From contig NZ_CP009245.1 of assembly GCF_001941445.1 (NCBI RefSeq), positions 1,139,992 to 1,203,991 of the forward strand: a DNA stretch of 64,000 bases. Direction: 5' to 3'. This DNA is from Corynebacterium aquilae DSM 44791 (GTDB taxonomy: Bacteria > Actinomycetota > Actinomycetes > Mycobacteriales > Mycobacteriaceae). This document shows positions 7,211 through 16,764 of this stretch, piece after piece. Under the pieces are notes generated by a model, which saw only the letters and a program-made list of their open reading frames with translations, was not told the origin of the DNA and searched no databases. The stretch's first letter is position 1; every line of letters starts with the position of its first letter. The translations under genes were made by a program, and so were the position numbers.

Positions 7211-9268
7211 ATGAGCAATACCGATAACGTCACCGGCGACGTAAACGAGCCGGAAAACGTCATTTTGTCGGAAGTGGAAGATCATTCGCAGGGCGAGCAA
7301 CAAGCCGCCGGGGAAGCGAAAGAATCTGAGGCTACCGGCCCGAACGAAGGCTTTGATGGCCTAGGACTCCCCGCGAATGTGCTTTCCGCAGTCGCTCAGG
7401 TGGGTTACGAAACTCCCTCCCCCATTCAGTCCGCCACCATTCCGGTGCTGATGGAAGGCCACGATGTGGTGGGCCTTGCACAGACCGGTACGGGCAAAAC
7501 CGCAGCGTTTGCGCTGCCGGTTCTGGCGCGCATCGACTCGCAGCTGCGAGCACCCCAGGCTTTGGTCCTGGCCCCCACCCGTGAGTTGGCCTTGCAGGTC
7601 GCTGACGCCTTCCAGTCTTTCGCCGACAATCTTGGTGGCATTCATGTGCTGCCGATCTACGGCGGTCAGGCATACGGCGTGCAGCTGTCCGGCTTGCGTC
7701 GTGGCGCCCAGATCATCGTGGGCACCCCGGGTCGTGTCATCGACCACCTGTCTAAGGGTTCCCTGGATCTCTCCCAGCTGAAGTTCCTCGTCCTGGACGA
7801 GGCCGACGAGATGCTGAACATGGGCTTCCAGGAGGACGTCGAGCGTATCCTCGCTGACACTCCCGACACTAAGCAGGTTGCACTGTTCTCCGCGACCATG
7901 CCCCCGGCGATTCGTCGCCTGTCCAAGCAGTACCTGAACGAGCCCCGCGAGATCACCGTCAAGAGTGAGACCCGCACCAACACCAACATCACTCAGCGTT
8001 ACCTGTCGGTGGCGCACCGTAACAAGCTTGACGCGTTGACCCGCATTCTTGAGGTCACCGAGTTCGAGGCCATGATCATGTTCGTGCGTACCAAGCACGA
8101 GACTGAGGAGCTGGCTGAGAAGCTGCGCGCCCGTGGTTTCTCTGCGGCCGCCATCAACGGTGACATTGCCCAGGCTCAGCGTGAGCGCACTGTCGATCAG
8201 CTCAAGGATGGCCGCCTGGACATCCTGGTTGCGACCGATGTTGCTGCCCGTGGCTTGGACGTGGATCGCATCAGCCATGTGTTGAACTACGACATTCCCA
8301 ACGACACGGAAAGCTACGTGCACCGCATTGGTCGTACCGGCCGTGCTGGTCGTTCGGGTGAGGCTATCTTGTTCGTCACTCCGCGTGAGCGTCGGATGCT
8401 GCGTTCCATTGAGCGCGCCACCAACGCGCCGCTGGAGGAGATGGAGCTGCCGACCGTTGACGAGGTCAACGAGTTCCGCAAGTCGAAGTTCATGGATTCC
8501 ATCACCGAGTCCCTGGAACACACCGAAGTGGCGATGTTCCGTGGCCTGGTCAAGAAGTATTCCGATGAGCACGATGTGCCGTTGGAGGACATCGCCGCCG
8601 CCCTGGCTACCCAGGTGCAGGCCGATGATTTCTTGCTCAAGGAGCTGCCGCAGCAGCGCCGGGAGCGCGACCGCGACCGTGATCGTGGTGACCGGGGCGA
8701 GCGCCGTGAGCGTTTCGACCGGGATGCCCCGAGCCGTTTCGATCGCGACGGTAAAGAGATGGCCGTGTACCGCATTGCCGTTGGTAAGCGTCAGCACGTC
8801 CGCCCGGGCGCAATTGTTGGTGCGTTGGCTAACGAGGGCGGCCTGTCCAACCGTGACTTTGGTCGCATCACCATCCTGATGGAGCACTCCCTGGTGGAGC
8901 TGCCCAAGGATCTGCCGCGTGAGGTCTTCGACGCTTTGTCCGATACTCGGATTTCCGGCGAGTTGATCAACATTGAGCCGGATCCGGGCCCGCCGGCCGG
9001 TCGCCCCGCCTACAACCGTGAACGTGGCGGTGACCGTGGTGGTTACCGTGGCGGCCGGGATCGTGAGGATCGTGGCGGTTACCGTGGTGGCCGTGATGAC
9101 CGTGGTGGTTTCCGCGGTGGTCGTGGTGGCCGGGATCGTGATGACCGCGGTGGTTTCCGTGGTGGCCGTGATGACCGTGGTGGTTTCCGCGGTGGTCGTG
9201 GTGGCCGGGATCGCGATGATCGCGGCGGTGACCGTGGTGGTTTCCGTGGCGGACGCGACCGCTACTAA
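7211..9268 (+). CDS. deaD: DEAD-box RNA helicase with DbpA-like domain and RGG-rich tail
   Basis: 685 residues from the ATG at 7211; an in-frame GTG at 7154 lacks support. Helicase core: Q motif near FDGLGLPANVLSAV, Walker A AQTGTGKT (90-97), PTRELAL, DEAD (196-199), SAT, then ARGLDVDRI and HRIGRTGRAGR in the second RecA-like lobe. About residue 515 starts a DbpA/CsdA-type RNA-binding domain (YRIAVGKRQHVRPGAIVGAL). The last 90 residues are RGG/RDDRGG repeats that bind RNA without sequence preference. The family unwinds structured RNA in ribosome assembly and mRNA decay, often in the cold. A strong terminator follows. Confidence 0.95.
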   Translation: MSNTDNVTGDVNEPENVILSEVEDHSQGEQQAAGEAKESEATGPNEGFDGLGLPANVLSAVAQVGYETPSPIQSATIPVLMEGHDVVGLAQTGTGKTAAFALPVLARIDSQLRAPQALVLAPTRELALQVADAFQSFADNLGGIHVLPIYGGQAYGVQLSGLRRGAQIIVGTPGRVIDHLSKGSLDLSQLKFLVLDEADEMLNMGFQEDVERILADTPDTKQVALFSATMPPAIRRLSKQYLNEPREITVKSETRTNTNITQRYLSVAHRNKLDALTRILEVTEFEAMIMFVRTKHETEELAEKLRARGFSAAAINGDIAQAQRERTVDQLKDGRLDILVATDVAARGLDVDRISHVLNYDIPNDTESYVHRIGRTGRAGRSGEAILFVTPRERRMLRSIERATNAPLEEMELPTVDEVNEFRKSKFMDSITESLEHTEVAMFRGLVKKYSDEHDVPLEDIAAALATQVQADDFLLKELPQQRRERDRDRDRGDRGERRERFDRDAPSRFDRDGKEMAVYRIAVGKRQHVRPGAIVGALANEGGLSNRDFGRITILMEHSLVELPKDLPREVFDALSDTRISGELINIEPDPGPPAGRPAYNRERGGDRGGYRGGRDREDRGGYRGGRDDRGGFRGGRGGRDRDDRGGFRGGRDDRGGFRGGRGGRDRDDRGGDRGGFRGGRDRY
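9003..9268 (+). repeat. In-gene tandem repeats encoding RGG boxes
   Basis: Short imperfect repeats of a GGTGGTTTCCGTGGTGGCCG-like unit encode alternating FRGGRGGRDRDD and FRGGRDD blocks. Such repeats can gain or lose copies by slippage. Confidence 0.8.
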
Positions 9269-9296
9269 GCGAAGCTAGCGCTAACAAACGCAAAAG

Positions 9297-9340
9297 AAGA
9301 TCCCGTGGGCTTTCAACCAGAAAGTCCACGGGATCTTTTT
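9297..9340 (+). terminator. Strong Rho-independent terminator of the RNA helicase gene
   Basis: An 18-base arm at 9297-9314 pairs with 9320-9337 around a 5-nt loop (one mismatch), with a T run at 9336-9340. Confidence 0.9.
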
Positions 9341-9472
9341 GTCTGCCTGCACCAACAAGTCAGCAGCTGGGCGCACGCCGTGCGCTTGTGTGTCGCGCAG
9401 GGCCACACTCTATGTGTGCCAGCACTCCCAGGTTTTTGCCGTGGCCGCGGGGCAGGGGAGTAGGGAAGACAC

Positions 9473-9584
9473 AAAAACCACCTGACACGGCACAGTGCAC
9501 TTGCGCGAACTCACAACTGTGCAGCTATGCAACTGTGCAGCTGTGCAACTTCGCAGTGCCGTGTCAGGTGGCGTGTCAGGTGGC
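9473..9584 (-). terminator. Very long hairpin after the minus-strand membrane protein gene
   Basis: CCACCTGACACGGCAC at 9478-9493 is the perfect reverse complement of 9556-9571. The inner bases also pair (TTCGC/GCGAA), and the loop holds copies of CTGTGCAGCT. The unit GTGTCAGGTGGC is repeated at 9561-9572 and 9573-9584. On the minus strand the second arm is followed by TTTTTGTG, so it can end transcription of the gene at 9610-10086. The large, internally repeated loop is unusual. Confidence 0.65.
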
Positions 9585-9609
9585 GTGGGGCTGGTGTGAG
9601 ATCTTGTCT

Positions 9610-10086
9610 TTAAACGATGACCATCAGCAGGGCGACCAGCAGCCACAGACCATTGAAGATGCCGCCAAACATGGACAGCTGGCTCTTGGTCTTGTTCCAG
9701 TCGCTGACCTTTTTGACCTTCTTGTTGCCCGGCTGGTCGGGGTCGAGAGCCCCGAGCCCGGCCATCATGGTGCGCTGGCGGGGGATGATGGCCAGGTACA
9801 GCACCGCCCAGGCGATGATGCACAGCAGGATGCTGGCGTGGTACAGGCCGTTTTTCATCAGGTGGGGGTAGGCGAAGATCCAGGCGGCGATGCCGAAGAC
9901 CGGCACCAGTCCGGACAGGGCCCCGTAGATGGTGGTGACCCGGTACATCAGGGCTGCGGATCCGACGGCTTGGGCGTCACCCTTGTGGGCGGCTAGTGCC
10001 TGGACCTGGAAAGTGGAGGTCGCGAACATGACGGGACCGAGAAACAAAATCGCGGTGATCACGTGGGCGGCGTAAATAAGGTTCAT
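9610..10086 (-). CDS. Small integral membrane protein, four segments
   Basis: 158 residues from the ATG at 10086 (MNLIYAAHVITAILFLGPV); an upstream in-frame start at 10101 is possible. Four membrane helices are visible: 1-20, about 50-70 (IYGALSGLVPVFGIAAWIF), about 80-98 (ASILLCIIAWAVLYLAII) and the C-terminal 20 residues. A soluble, lysine-rich loop (PGNKKVKKVSDWNK) precedes the last helix. The pattern resembles DUF2269-like predicted membrane proteins found across Actinobacteria, with an early His in helix 1 that might bind a cofactor. Function unknown. Confidence 0.75.
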   Translation of the reverse strand: MNLIYAAHVITAILFLGPVMFATSTFQVQALAAHKGDAQAVGSAALMYRVTTIYGALSGLVPVFGIAAWIFAYPHLMKNGLYHASILLCIIAWAVLYLAIIPRQRTMMAGLGALDPDQPGNKKVKKVSDWNKTKSQLSMFGGIFNGLWLLVALLMVIV

Positions 10087-10185
10087 GGTGTCTAAAAGCA
10101 CTCATTCCATGTTGTGGGTGGGCAAGCTACGTGCTTTGCCAGCAGGGCGGTACCCCGTGTGGGGCGAAAACACGTATGAATTTTC

Positions 10186-10836
10186 TTACCCTAGTTGCCT
10201 TAGCGGAAGTTCGCGAACCAGACAGCTGCGCTTCATGGTGGCGATATCTTCCTCCGTCAGCGCCAGCTGGTAGCGGGCGGCAACCACGGCCACTTTGCGG
10301 GCATACCAGCATCTGGCGCTGCTGGCTGGGGGCATCCATTCGGCGGGCAGCTGATCGGATTTGTCCCGGTTGGCCCTCGTGGCGACCACGATGAGGTTGT
10401 CAGGATCGTTGGCGAAGCTGATGCGTTGTTGCTCGCTCCAGGTGGCGGCCCCCAAATCCCAGGCGGCCGCCAGCGGAAACACGTGGTCGAGCTCAACATT
10501 GGTGCTGTTTATGGCCGCGCCGGTGTACGGGCAGGTGGCCTGCCCGCCACGGATCCGGCAGGAAGCGTCGACGGTGGTGCCGGCAAGTTGTTGTTGCAGT
10601 TGCGTGTGCCGGGTGGTGCAGCCGGAAGGATCGGCAGCCCAGCCCCTGCCGAAGTGGCTGCGCTGGTAGCCCAGGACGCGGGGGCGTTGGGCTGTGGTGG
10701 GAACCTGCGATAAGGACTGCGCCAGTGGTGGCGGCTGGTGCCCCGGGGTTGCCGGCGGAGACTGCCACGCCACGGCAAGCTGGCCGGCGGCCAAAAGCGC
10801 GCTGAGCGCACCAAGAATCACAAAACGTCGACGCAT
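10186..10836 (-). CDS. Secreted HNH-family nuclease (DUF1524-like)
   Basis: 216 residues from the ATG at 10836 (MRRRFVILGALSALLAAG). The first 25 residues are a signal peptide. The core motif VELDHVFPLAAAWDLGA (Asp117-His118) is the first strand and turn of an HNH/beta-beta-alpha metal site. A later NDPDNLIVV and the block DKSDQLPAEWMPP with a following WYARKV complete the pattern of exported actinobacterial HNH proteins. Two cysteine pairs fit an extracellular protein. It probably cuts nucleic acid outside the membrane, for nutrition or competition. Confidence 0.85.
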   Translation of the reverse strand: MRRRFVILGALSALLAAGQLAVAWQSPPATPGHQPPPLAQSLSQVPTTAQRPRVLGYQRSHFGRGWAADPSGCTTRHTQLQQQLAGTTVDASCRIRGGQATCPYTGAAINSTNVELDHVFPLAAAWDLGAATWSEQQRISFANDPDNLIVVATRANRDKSDQLPAEWMPPASSARCWYARKVAVVAARYQLALTEEDIATMKRSCLVRELPLRQLG

Positions 10837-10898
10837 CACATCAGGTGTAGACGCACAACGCCAACGCGGTGGTTTTTCTTTCCCCCTGACACACACAA

Positions 10899-10952
10899 GT
10901 GGCGCCCTGCCACCTCCTCGCGATAACGACGATGAAGGGGACAGGGCGCCAC
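10899..10952 (-). terminator. Hairpin after putP
   Basis: GTGGCGCCCTG at 10899-10909 pairs perfectly with 10942-10952 across a 32-nt loop. On the minus strand it follows putP and is trailed by TTGTGTGTG. It is a probable terminator with a weak T tract. Confidence 0.6.
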
Positions 10953-11012
10953 AGGAAGCCCGTTTTGCGGGAGTTGTTCTCCCGCATAGTTCAAGCGAAG
11001 AAGAATCGACTT

Positions 11013-12638
11013 TTAACGGGCCTCAGGTGCGTCGATGATTTCTTCGGCCATGTCCTCAACGGACATGTCGGGGTTTTTCTCCACCGCACGGGCCAACATG
11101 GTGGCCTGGTCGAACTCCTCCAGGATGGCCTCATCCGGCTTGCGGGTGGCCAGGGAGACCACCACGATGCCCAAGGTCGCGGCAATCACGCCGGGCACAA
11201 TCTCGTACAGGTCGGTCAACGCGCCCAGACCCATGCCCTCCAGGGCGGGGTTGAGCCAGCCCTGACCCCATGCGAAGGCGACGACAGCGCCGGCCACCAG
11301 GCCGGTGATCGCGCCCGCAGTATTCAGGCGGCGCCAGTAGAGCGCGAAAATCAGCAGCGGACCGAAAGCGGCACCGAAGCCCGCCCACGCGAACGCCACC
11401 AGACCAAGAATGGAATCGGAGGGGTTCATCGCCATCAGACCGGCGATAACCGCCACGGCCACCACCGCGGTACGCGACAGGTTAATCAGCACCTGGCTGG
11501 AGGGCTTCTTTTTCACCACGATCATGTAGATGTCTTCCACCAGGGCAGAAGAAGTCACCAACAGCTGGGAGGAAATCGTCGACATGATGGCCGCCAACAC
11601 GGCGGTCAGAATCAGACCGGCAATCAGCGGGTGGAACAGGATACGACCCATATCCAGGAAGATCGTCTCGAAGTTCTCCTGGTCGGTGACCGCGATGGAG
11701 GGATCCTGACCAAAGAACGAGGTACCGATCACGGCGACCGCAGTCGCGCCGATGATGCACAAAAGCATCCAGAAAATACCGATGCGACGGCCGGTCTTGG
11801 CCTCACCGGGGGTGCGCAACGCCATGAAACGCACCACGATGTGCGGCTGGCCGAAGTAGCCCAAGCCCCACGCCAAGGCAGAGATCACACCGATGGCGCT
11901 CATTCCCTTGATCATGGAGAAGAACTCCGGGTTGCCTTCCGGCCACGGGCCATAAGGCTTATCGGTCGCCCAGGTGAACAGGGTGGAAGTATCAGCCAGT
12001 GCGAAATACGCCATCACCGGAACGATCAACAGCGCCGCAAACATCAGCATGCCCTGCACCGCATCCGTGTAGGACACCGCCAGGAAGCCACCAATGAAGG
12101 TGTAGGCCACCGTCACGGCGGCCACGATCAGCATGCCGTCAATGTAGGAGCCACCAAAAGTAGCCTCAAAGTAGCGCCCGCCGGACACCATGCCGGAAGA
12201 CACATAGAAGGTGAAGAACACCAAAATCACAATCGAAGACAGCACGCGCAACGCGCGGGAAGAATCGTGCAGACGATTCTCAATAAACGACGGCAACGTC
12301 AGCGAGTTGCCGGCGATTTCGGTGTAGGACCGCAGACGCGGGGCCACCCACATCCAGTTCGCCCAACAACCAATGAGCAGACCGATAGCGATCCACAACT
12401 CGCCCATACCGGACACGAACAGCGCGCCGGGAAGACCCATCAGCAGCCATCCGGACATATCGGATGCGCCCGCAGAAAGTGCCGCCACGAAAGGGTTGAG
12501 ACCGCGGCCGGCCAGCATGTAGTCGTCGTACTCGTCTGTTTGACGATAACTCCAATAACCAATGGCGAGCATCACCAGCATGTAGATGACGATCGCGATG
12601 ATAAACCAAGTATTTTGGCTTATTCCTTCTGAGGTCAT
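11013..12638 (-). CDS. putP: Sodium/proline symporter
   Basis: 541 residues with about thirteen membrane helices, of the solute:sodium symporter family. Typical PutP blocks are visible: DDYMLAGRGLNPFVAALSAGASDMSGWLLMG-type start (SAGASDMSGW holds the Na+-binding Ser/Asp region), ASTISSQLLV-like helix 8 (STISSQLLVTSSALVEDIY), and a glycine-rich AWGLGYFGQPHI. It imports proline with sodium at the cytoplasmic membrane for nutrition and osmoprotection. The start has AGGAGG a few bases upstream on the minus strand. No proline catabolism gene is adjacent. Confidence 0.93.
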   Translation of the reverse strand: MTSEGISQNTWFIIAIVIYMLVMLAIGYWSYRQTDEYDDYMLAGRGLNPFVAALSAGASDMSGWLLMGLPGALFVSGMGELWIAIGLLIGCWANWMWVAPRLRSYTEIAGNSLTLPSFIENRLHDSSRALRVLSSIVILVFFTFYVSSGMVSGGRYFEATFGGSYIDGMLIVAAVTVAYTFIGGFLAVSYTDAVQGMLMFAALLIVPVMAYFALADTSTLFTWATDKPYGPWPEGNPEFFSMIKGMSAIGVISALAWGLGYFGQPHIVVRFMALRTPGEAKTGRRIGIFWMLLCIIGATAVAVIGTSFFGQDPSIAVTDQENFETIFLDMGRILFHPLIAGLILTAVLAAIMSTISSQLLVTSSALVEDIYMIVVKKKPSSQVLINLSRTAVVAVAVIAGLMAMNPSDSILGLVAFAWAGFGAAFGPLLIFALYWRRLNTAGAITGLVAGAVVAFAWGQGWLNPALEGMGLGALTDLYEIVPGVIAATLGIVVVSLATRKPDEAILEEFDQATMLARAVEKNPDMSVEDMAEEIIDAPEAR

Positions 12639-12752
12639 GAAAGACAGGCCTCCTATTTACACAAAAAGTTTTTCCGTCACCGGCCGGGAAGCCTCCACGA
12701 AACATAAGGGGTGGTTGTCGTGGCAAAAAACAATCGGCCGGTGTTGTACCAG

Positions 12753-12780
12753 TCACATTATGGTCGCTGAAGCGATGTGA
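12753..12780. promoter_or_regulatory. Nested palindrome upstream of putP
   Basis: TCACAT (12753-12758) mirrors ATGTGA (12775-12780), and TCGCT mirrors AGCGA inside. TGTGA/TCACA halves recall CRP/GlxR-type sites, but the spacing does not fit the GlxR consensus. Candidate operator only. Confidence 0.35.
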
Positions 12781-13287
12781 TGCACGGAATATCGAAAATT
12801 ATTTACTCATTTACTGCTGCGGTGCGTCACACCCCACGCACCAGCACGCGCGCACCTGCGCTTTTCGCCGCAAGCTACCGCAGCGGGGTCACCCCCGCGC
12901 GCACAAGTCGGCACCAGCGCGCCACGGGCACAGCGTGCCCCTGAAATCCAAGCAGTCGTTGACAGGAAAATAACAGCAACACTGTGGCCGACTGCCTCAG
13001 GGATCCCGGGCAGCGCCCGGCCCACACCCTACGCGCCCACGGGGGCTAAACCAAACATAAACCATGCAAAACGGGGGTAAGTCCGTGGAAGAAAACGCCA
13101 CGCACCCACCCCAAAACCCCCGCCTTGTCACCCCCACAAAACCCCCGCTTTGTGCAGGTCACACCACCTGGCGCCCGCAGCCGACCCGGGATTTCACACC
13201 AGGGAAGAAAAACCTGGAAAAACCCTGTGAGCCCCAGGTGGGCAAACCCCACCCATCAGCAACCCACCACCAGCACCCACCGCCTAC

Positions 13288-13293
13288 TAGACT
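13288..13293 (+). promoter_or_regulatory. -10 element of the Snf2 operon, leaderless type
   Basis: TAGACT ends eight bases before the ATG at 13302, and no Shine-Dalgarno is present. Transcription would start at or near the start codon. No clear -35. Confidence 0.55.
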
Positions 13294-13301
13294 TGCCCCT
13301 T

Positions 13302-16300
13302 ATGAGTGAGTACGTCCTACACGGCCTATGGACCCGCGAACAACAACTAGCGCTATGGGTCGAACAAATCGACGGCCACCGCGTGCTCAAACTCCACGAC
13401 CTTCCCCCCGGCGCCCTGCCCCCAGCCATCGACACCCTGCTTTCGCCGATCACTGCCAAAGGGCGCGAAAAAGTGGTCCTCCGCAGCCCCAAAGGCCGCC
13501 TACCGGTGCTCACCGTGCCCACCACACCACTGCTGCCGGATATGGCCATCAAACTCCTCGCCGCTATCGCCGAAGGCGCACCCCACGCCCAACCCGAGGA
13601 CACCCCCACCATCACCGCGCTGGGAACCAGCACCCAATGGGACACCATCGGCCCCGAACTGCGCTACCTCGCCCACCTGTCCACCGCGCTTGAAACCTTC
13701 GCCCGCACCGGGCGCATCACCATCGGCATGCACGCCGTCGGCAACGAGTGGTACCCCATCTTCCAACTCGCCGCCGGCCCGGAAACCACCCAGTTTTTCG
13801 CCGCCATGGAAGCCGCCGCCCCCGAAGTACTCACCCGCAACTTCGGTGCTCAACTCGCAGACTCCTTCGCCGCCACCCTGTTCCACCACGTGGTGCTGAA
13901 CCTGATTGCCCCCAACCAGGCCATCTACGCCGCCCACAGCCTGCACCCCTTCACCAAAGCACTACTTACCACCACCCCGCTAGCCAAAGGCGGGCCCCAA
14001 ATGGTCAGCAAACTCAACGCCTGGCGCAGCTCCGTATCCACCGTGCCACTATCCATCGTCATCCTCGTCGACGATGACGAAGGCGACGAGTTCGGCAAAC
14101 CCGGGCGCACCCGCCTGGAAAGCTACCTGGCCACCGCCGGCGCCCATGCCGACGAGCCCCTTTTCGACATCAAACTCCGGCTCCGCGTCGGCGCCGGGGC
14201 GCCCACCACCCGCACCGACATCACCATCCCCGGCATCACCGACGCGGAACTGAACAAACTCCACACCAGCGTGCTGGCCACCGCGCCCACCTTGAACGCC
14301 GGACGCCCCGCCCACACCGTCTTCGAGCCCCTCACAGACGACTTCGGCGAACCCATCGACGACAGCTGGGACGTAGTCCTCACCGTCGAAGAACTCGAAC
14401 AATTCCTCGCCCACGATGTCCCCGCACTCCACAAAGCCGGCATCCACGTCATGCTGCCCAAAAACTGGTCCGCCGCCATGGCCTCACTAAGCATCGACAC
14501 CCGCAGCCACGACGCCGCAGCCACCGCCACCGCCCCCCAGCTTGGACTCGACCACATGGTCGAATACGCCCTCAACATCGACCTCGACGGCATGGGACTC
14601 AGCCCCCAAGAAGTCGAACAACTGCTCACCAGCCACAGCAACCTCGTCAAAGTCCGCAACAACTGGGTCATCGCAGACTCCGCCGCCATGCGACGCGTCC
14701 GCGACTTCGTCGCACAACTCAAAGACACCTCCCAACGCACCATCACCACCCGCATCGAGGAAATCAACGCCCGCCTCGCACTGCTCGACACCCTCGAACC
14801 CAGCCCAGAAAACACCCAAGAACACGCCAACCTCACCCGCGAACTCGCCGAACTGACCAAGGCTCAAAACGCCCCCACGGCCGACACCATCGCCGCCGCC
14901 GACCTACACCGCATGCTGCTCGAAGCCGACAAAGACATCCCTGTCGCCTTCGCCGGCGACGGCTACCACGACTCCCTGATCGCCAGCATCCACGGCACAC
15001 CCCCCGACGGCATCGACCTACCTGAGACCATCCACGCCGAACTCCGCCACTACCAACAGCGCGGCGTCGCCTGGCTGTCCTGGATGTCCAGCCACAACAT
15101 CGGCGCCATCCTCGCCGACGACATGGGGCTAGGAAAAACACTACAAATACTGAGCCTGCTCGCCTACGAACGCCACCACAACCCCACCGCCCCCGCCACC
15201 CTGATCATCGTGCCCACCAGCGTGGTCGGAAACTGGGAAAAAGAAATCGCCCGCTTCACCCCCAGCCTGCGCACCTACACCCACTACGGCCCCCAGTGCG
15301 CCCAACAACACGAGCTAGACGAAGCACTAACCAACCACCACATCGTCCTCACCACCTACGGGCTCGCCACCCGCGACATCACCCAACTGGCCGCCCACAC
15401 CTTCGACCACGTCATCCTCGACGAAGCCCAAGCCATTAAAAACCCCACCACCCGCACCGCCAAAGCCGTGCGCGCCATCCCCGCCCGCCAACGCATCGCC
15501 CTGACCGGCACCCCGGTCGAAAACAAACTCTCCGAACTGCGCGCCCTACTCGACTGGGCCAACCCCGGCATGCTCGGCAGCCCCAACTTCTTCCGCAACC
15601 ACTTCGCCACCGCCATCGAGAAATACCAAGACCCCACCCAAACCCAAAAACTCGCCTCCCTCACCCGGCCCTTCATCCTCCGCCGCGTCAAAACCGACCC
15701 TGCCATCATCGACGACCTCCCCGAAAAAAACGAAGAAAACATCCTCGTCGACCTCACCCCGGAACAAGCCTCCCTCTACAAAACCGTCACCGAAGACCTC
15801 CTGGCCAAAATCGCCGACGCCAAAAAACACCACACCGGGCCCGTCCGCGGCGCAGTGTTCTACCTCATCACCGCCATCAAACAAATCTGCAACCACCCCG
15901 CCCACTACGCCGGCGACAACAGCCCCATCATGGACAACGGCCGCCACCGCTCCGGCAAACTCAAAGCCCTCGACCACATCGTCGAAAAAGCACTAGCCAA
16001 AGACGAAAAAATCATCGTCTTCACCCAATACGCAAAATTCGGCGCCATGCTCGCCCGCCACCTCAACGACACCACCGGCGGCGACATCCCCTTCCTCCAC
16101 GGCGCCGTCAGCCGCACCCAACGCGACACCATGGTCAACGCCTTCCAACAACCCGACGGCCCCAAAATCATGGTGCTCTCCCTCAAAGCCGGCGGCACCG
16201 GACTCAACCTCACAGCCGCCAACCACGTCATCCACATGGACCGCTGGTGGAACCCCGCCGTCGAAAACCAAGCCACCGACCGCGCCTTCCGCATCGGCCA

Positions 16301-16724
16301 AAACAAAAACGTCCACGTCCACAAAATGATCACCCGCGGCACCCTCGAAGAACGCATCAACGACATCATCACCGGCAAAATCCACCTCGCCAACTCCATC
16401 ATCGGCCACGGCGAAGGCTGGATCACCCAACTCGCCCCCGAACAACTCGCCAAACTCGTCGCCTTCCGCGAAGAAGCCGACGACCACTACATCGCCCTCG
16501 CCCACGCCCCACGCCCCGGCGAAAACCCCCAGTGGGACAGCCCAGAAGCCCTCGACACCGACGCGGCAGGCAAATGGAAACCCAGCCGCGTGCAACTCCC
16601 CGACACCGATGAACCAACCAACCGACTCGACCCACTAGGCGACGCCGCCTTAAGGCCCGACAGCGCCGTCGACGACGCCGAACGCGGCCACATCATCGAC
16701 ATCAACACCAGAAAAAACCACTAG
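13302..16724 (+). CDS. Snf2/Rad54-family DNA helicase (HelZ-like)
   Basis: 1140 residues from the ATG at 13302; a longer in-frame start at 13125 has no support. An N-terminal half of unknown fold is followed, near residues 400-600, by the bacterial Snf2-associated domain (DUF3670-like). Then comes the motor: DDMGLGKT (606-613), DEAQ (707-710), LTGTPVENKLSEL, and in the second lobe LSLKAGGTGLNL and QATDRAFRIGQ (about 990-1000). Snf2 motors move on double-stranded DNA and remodel bound protein; bacterial members also act on RNA polymerase (RapA) or in phage defence. It is first in an operon with a SWIM protein 40 bases downstream. Codons end almost only in C. Confidence 0.92.
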   Translation: MSEYVLHGLWTREQQLALWVEQIDGHRVLKLHDLPPGALPPAIDTLLSPITAKGREKVVLRSPKGRLPVLTVPTTPLLPDMAIKLLAAIAEGAPHAQPEDTPTITALGTSTQWDTIGPELRYLAHLSTALETFARTGRITIGMHAVGNEWYPIFQLAAGPETTQFFAAMEAAAPEVLTRNFGAQLADSFAATLFHHVVLNLIAPNQAIYAAHSLHPFTKALLTTTPLAKGGPQMVSKLNAWRSSVSTVPLSIVILVDDDEGDEFGKPGRTRLESYLATAGAHADEPLFDIKLRLRVGAGAPTTRTDITIPGITDAELNKLHTSVLATAPTLNAGRPAHTVFEPLTDDFGEPIDDSWDVVLTVEELEQFLAHDVPALHKAGIHVMLPKNWSAAMASLSIDTRSHDAAATATAPQLGLDHMVEYALNIDLDGMGLSPQEVEQLLTSHSNLVKVRNNWVIADSAAMRRVRDFVAQLKDTSQRTITTRIEEINARLALLDTLEPSPENTQEHANLTRELAELTKAQNAPTADTIAAADLHRMLLEADKDIPVAFAGDGYHDSLIASIHGTPPDGIDLPETIHAELRHYQQRGVAWLSWMSSHNIGAILADDMGLGKTLQILSLLAYERHHNPTAPATLIIVPTSVVGNWEKEIARFTPSLRTYTHYGPQCAQQHELDEALTNHHIVLTTYGLATRDITQLAAHTFDHVILDEAQAIKNPTTRTAKAVRAIPARQRIALTGTPVENKLSELRALLDWANPGMLGSPNFFRNHFATAIEKYQDPTQTQKLASLTRPFILRRVKTDPAIIDDLPEKNEENILVDLTPEQASLYKTVTEDLLAKIADAKKHHTGPVRGAVFYLITAIKQICNHPAHYAGDNSPIMDNGRHRSGKLKALDHIVEKALAKDEKIIVFTQYAKFGAMLARHLNDTTGGDIPFLHGAVSRTQRDTMVNAFQQPDGPKIMVLSLKAGGTGLNLTAANHVIHMDRWWNPAVENQATDRAFRIGQNKNVHVHKMITRGTLEERINDIITGKIHLANSIIGHGEGWITQLAPEQLAKLVAFREEADDHYIALAHAPRPGENPQWDSPEALDTDAAGKWKPSRVQLPDTDEPTNRLDPLGDAALRPDSAVDDAERGHIIDINTRKNH

Positions 16725-16764
16725 ATGACCCCCGGCACCCACCACCTTCGGCAAGGACCCACCC

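Larger units (their letters stand above)
9269..9609. other. Intergenic stretch with two terminators and no gene
   Basis: 341 bases between converging genes. It holds the helicase terminator and the long hairpin listed separately. The remainder, 9341-9470, shows no coding signal. Confidence 0.7.
12639..13301. other. Divergent intergenic region between putP and the Snf2 helicase gene
   Basis: 663 bases. It should hold the putP promoter. A nested palindrome at 12753-12780 (TCACAT...ATGTGA with TCGCT/AGCGA inside) could be an operator. The part 12800-13280 is C-rich and shows only short unsupported reading frames. Confidence 0.6.

Noticed and set aside
9003..9268. CRISPR-like array
   Set aside because: The repeats are in frame, of unequal length and without spacers; they encode RGG boxes.
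10899..12632. 577-codon frame opposite putP
   Set aside because: Low-complexity His/Gln/Arg protein, a shadow of the symporter gene.
12807..13252. Short minus-strand frames in the putP-Snf2 gap
   Set aside because: No ribosome sites, low-complexity Gly/Arg/Ala composition, no domains.
13125..13301. N-terminal extension of the Snf2 helicase
   Set aside because: The extension crosses the -10 element and encodes Pro/Arg-rich sequence without family likeness; ATG 13302 fits better.
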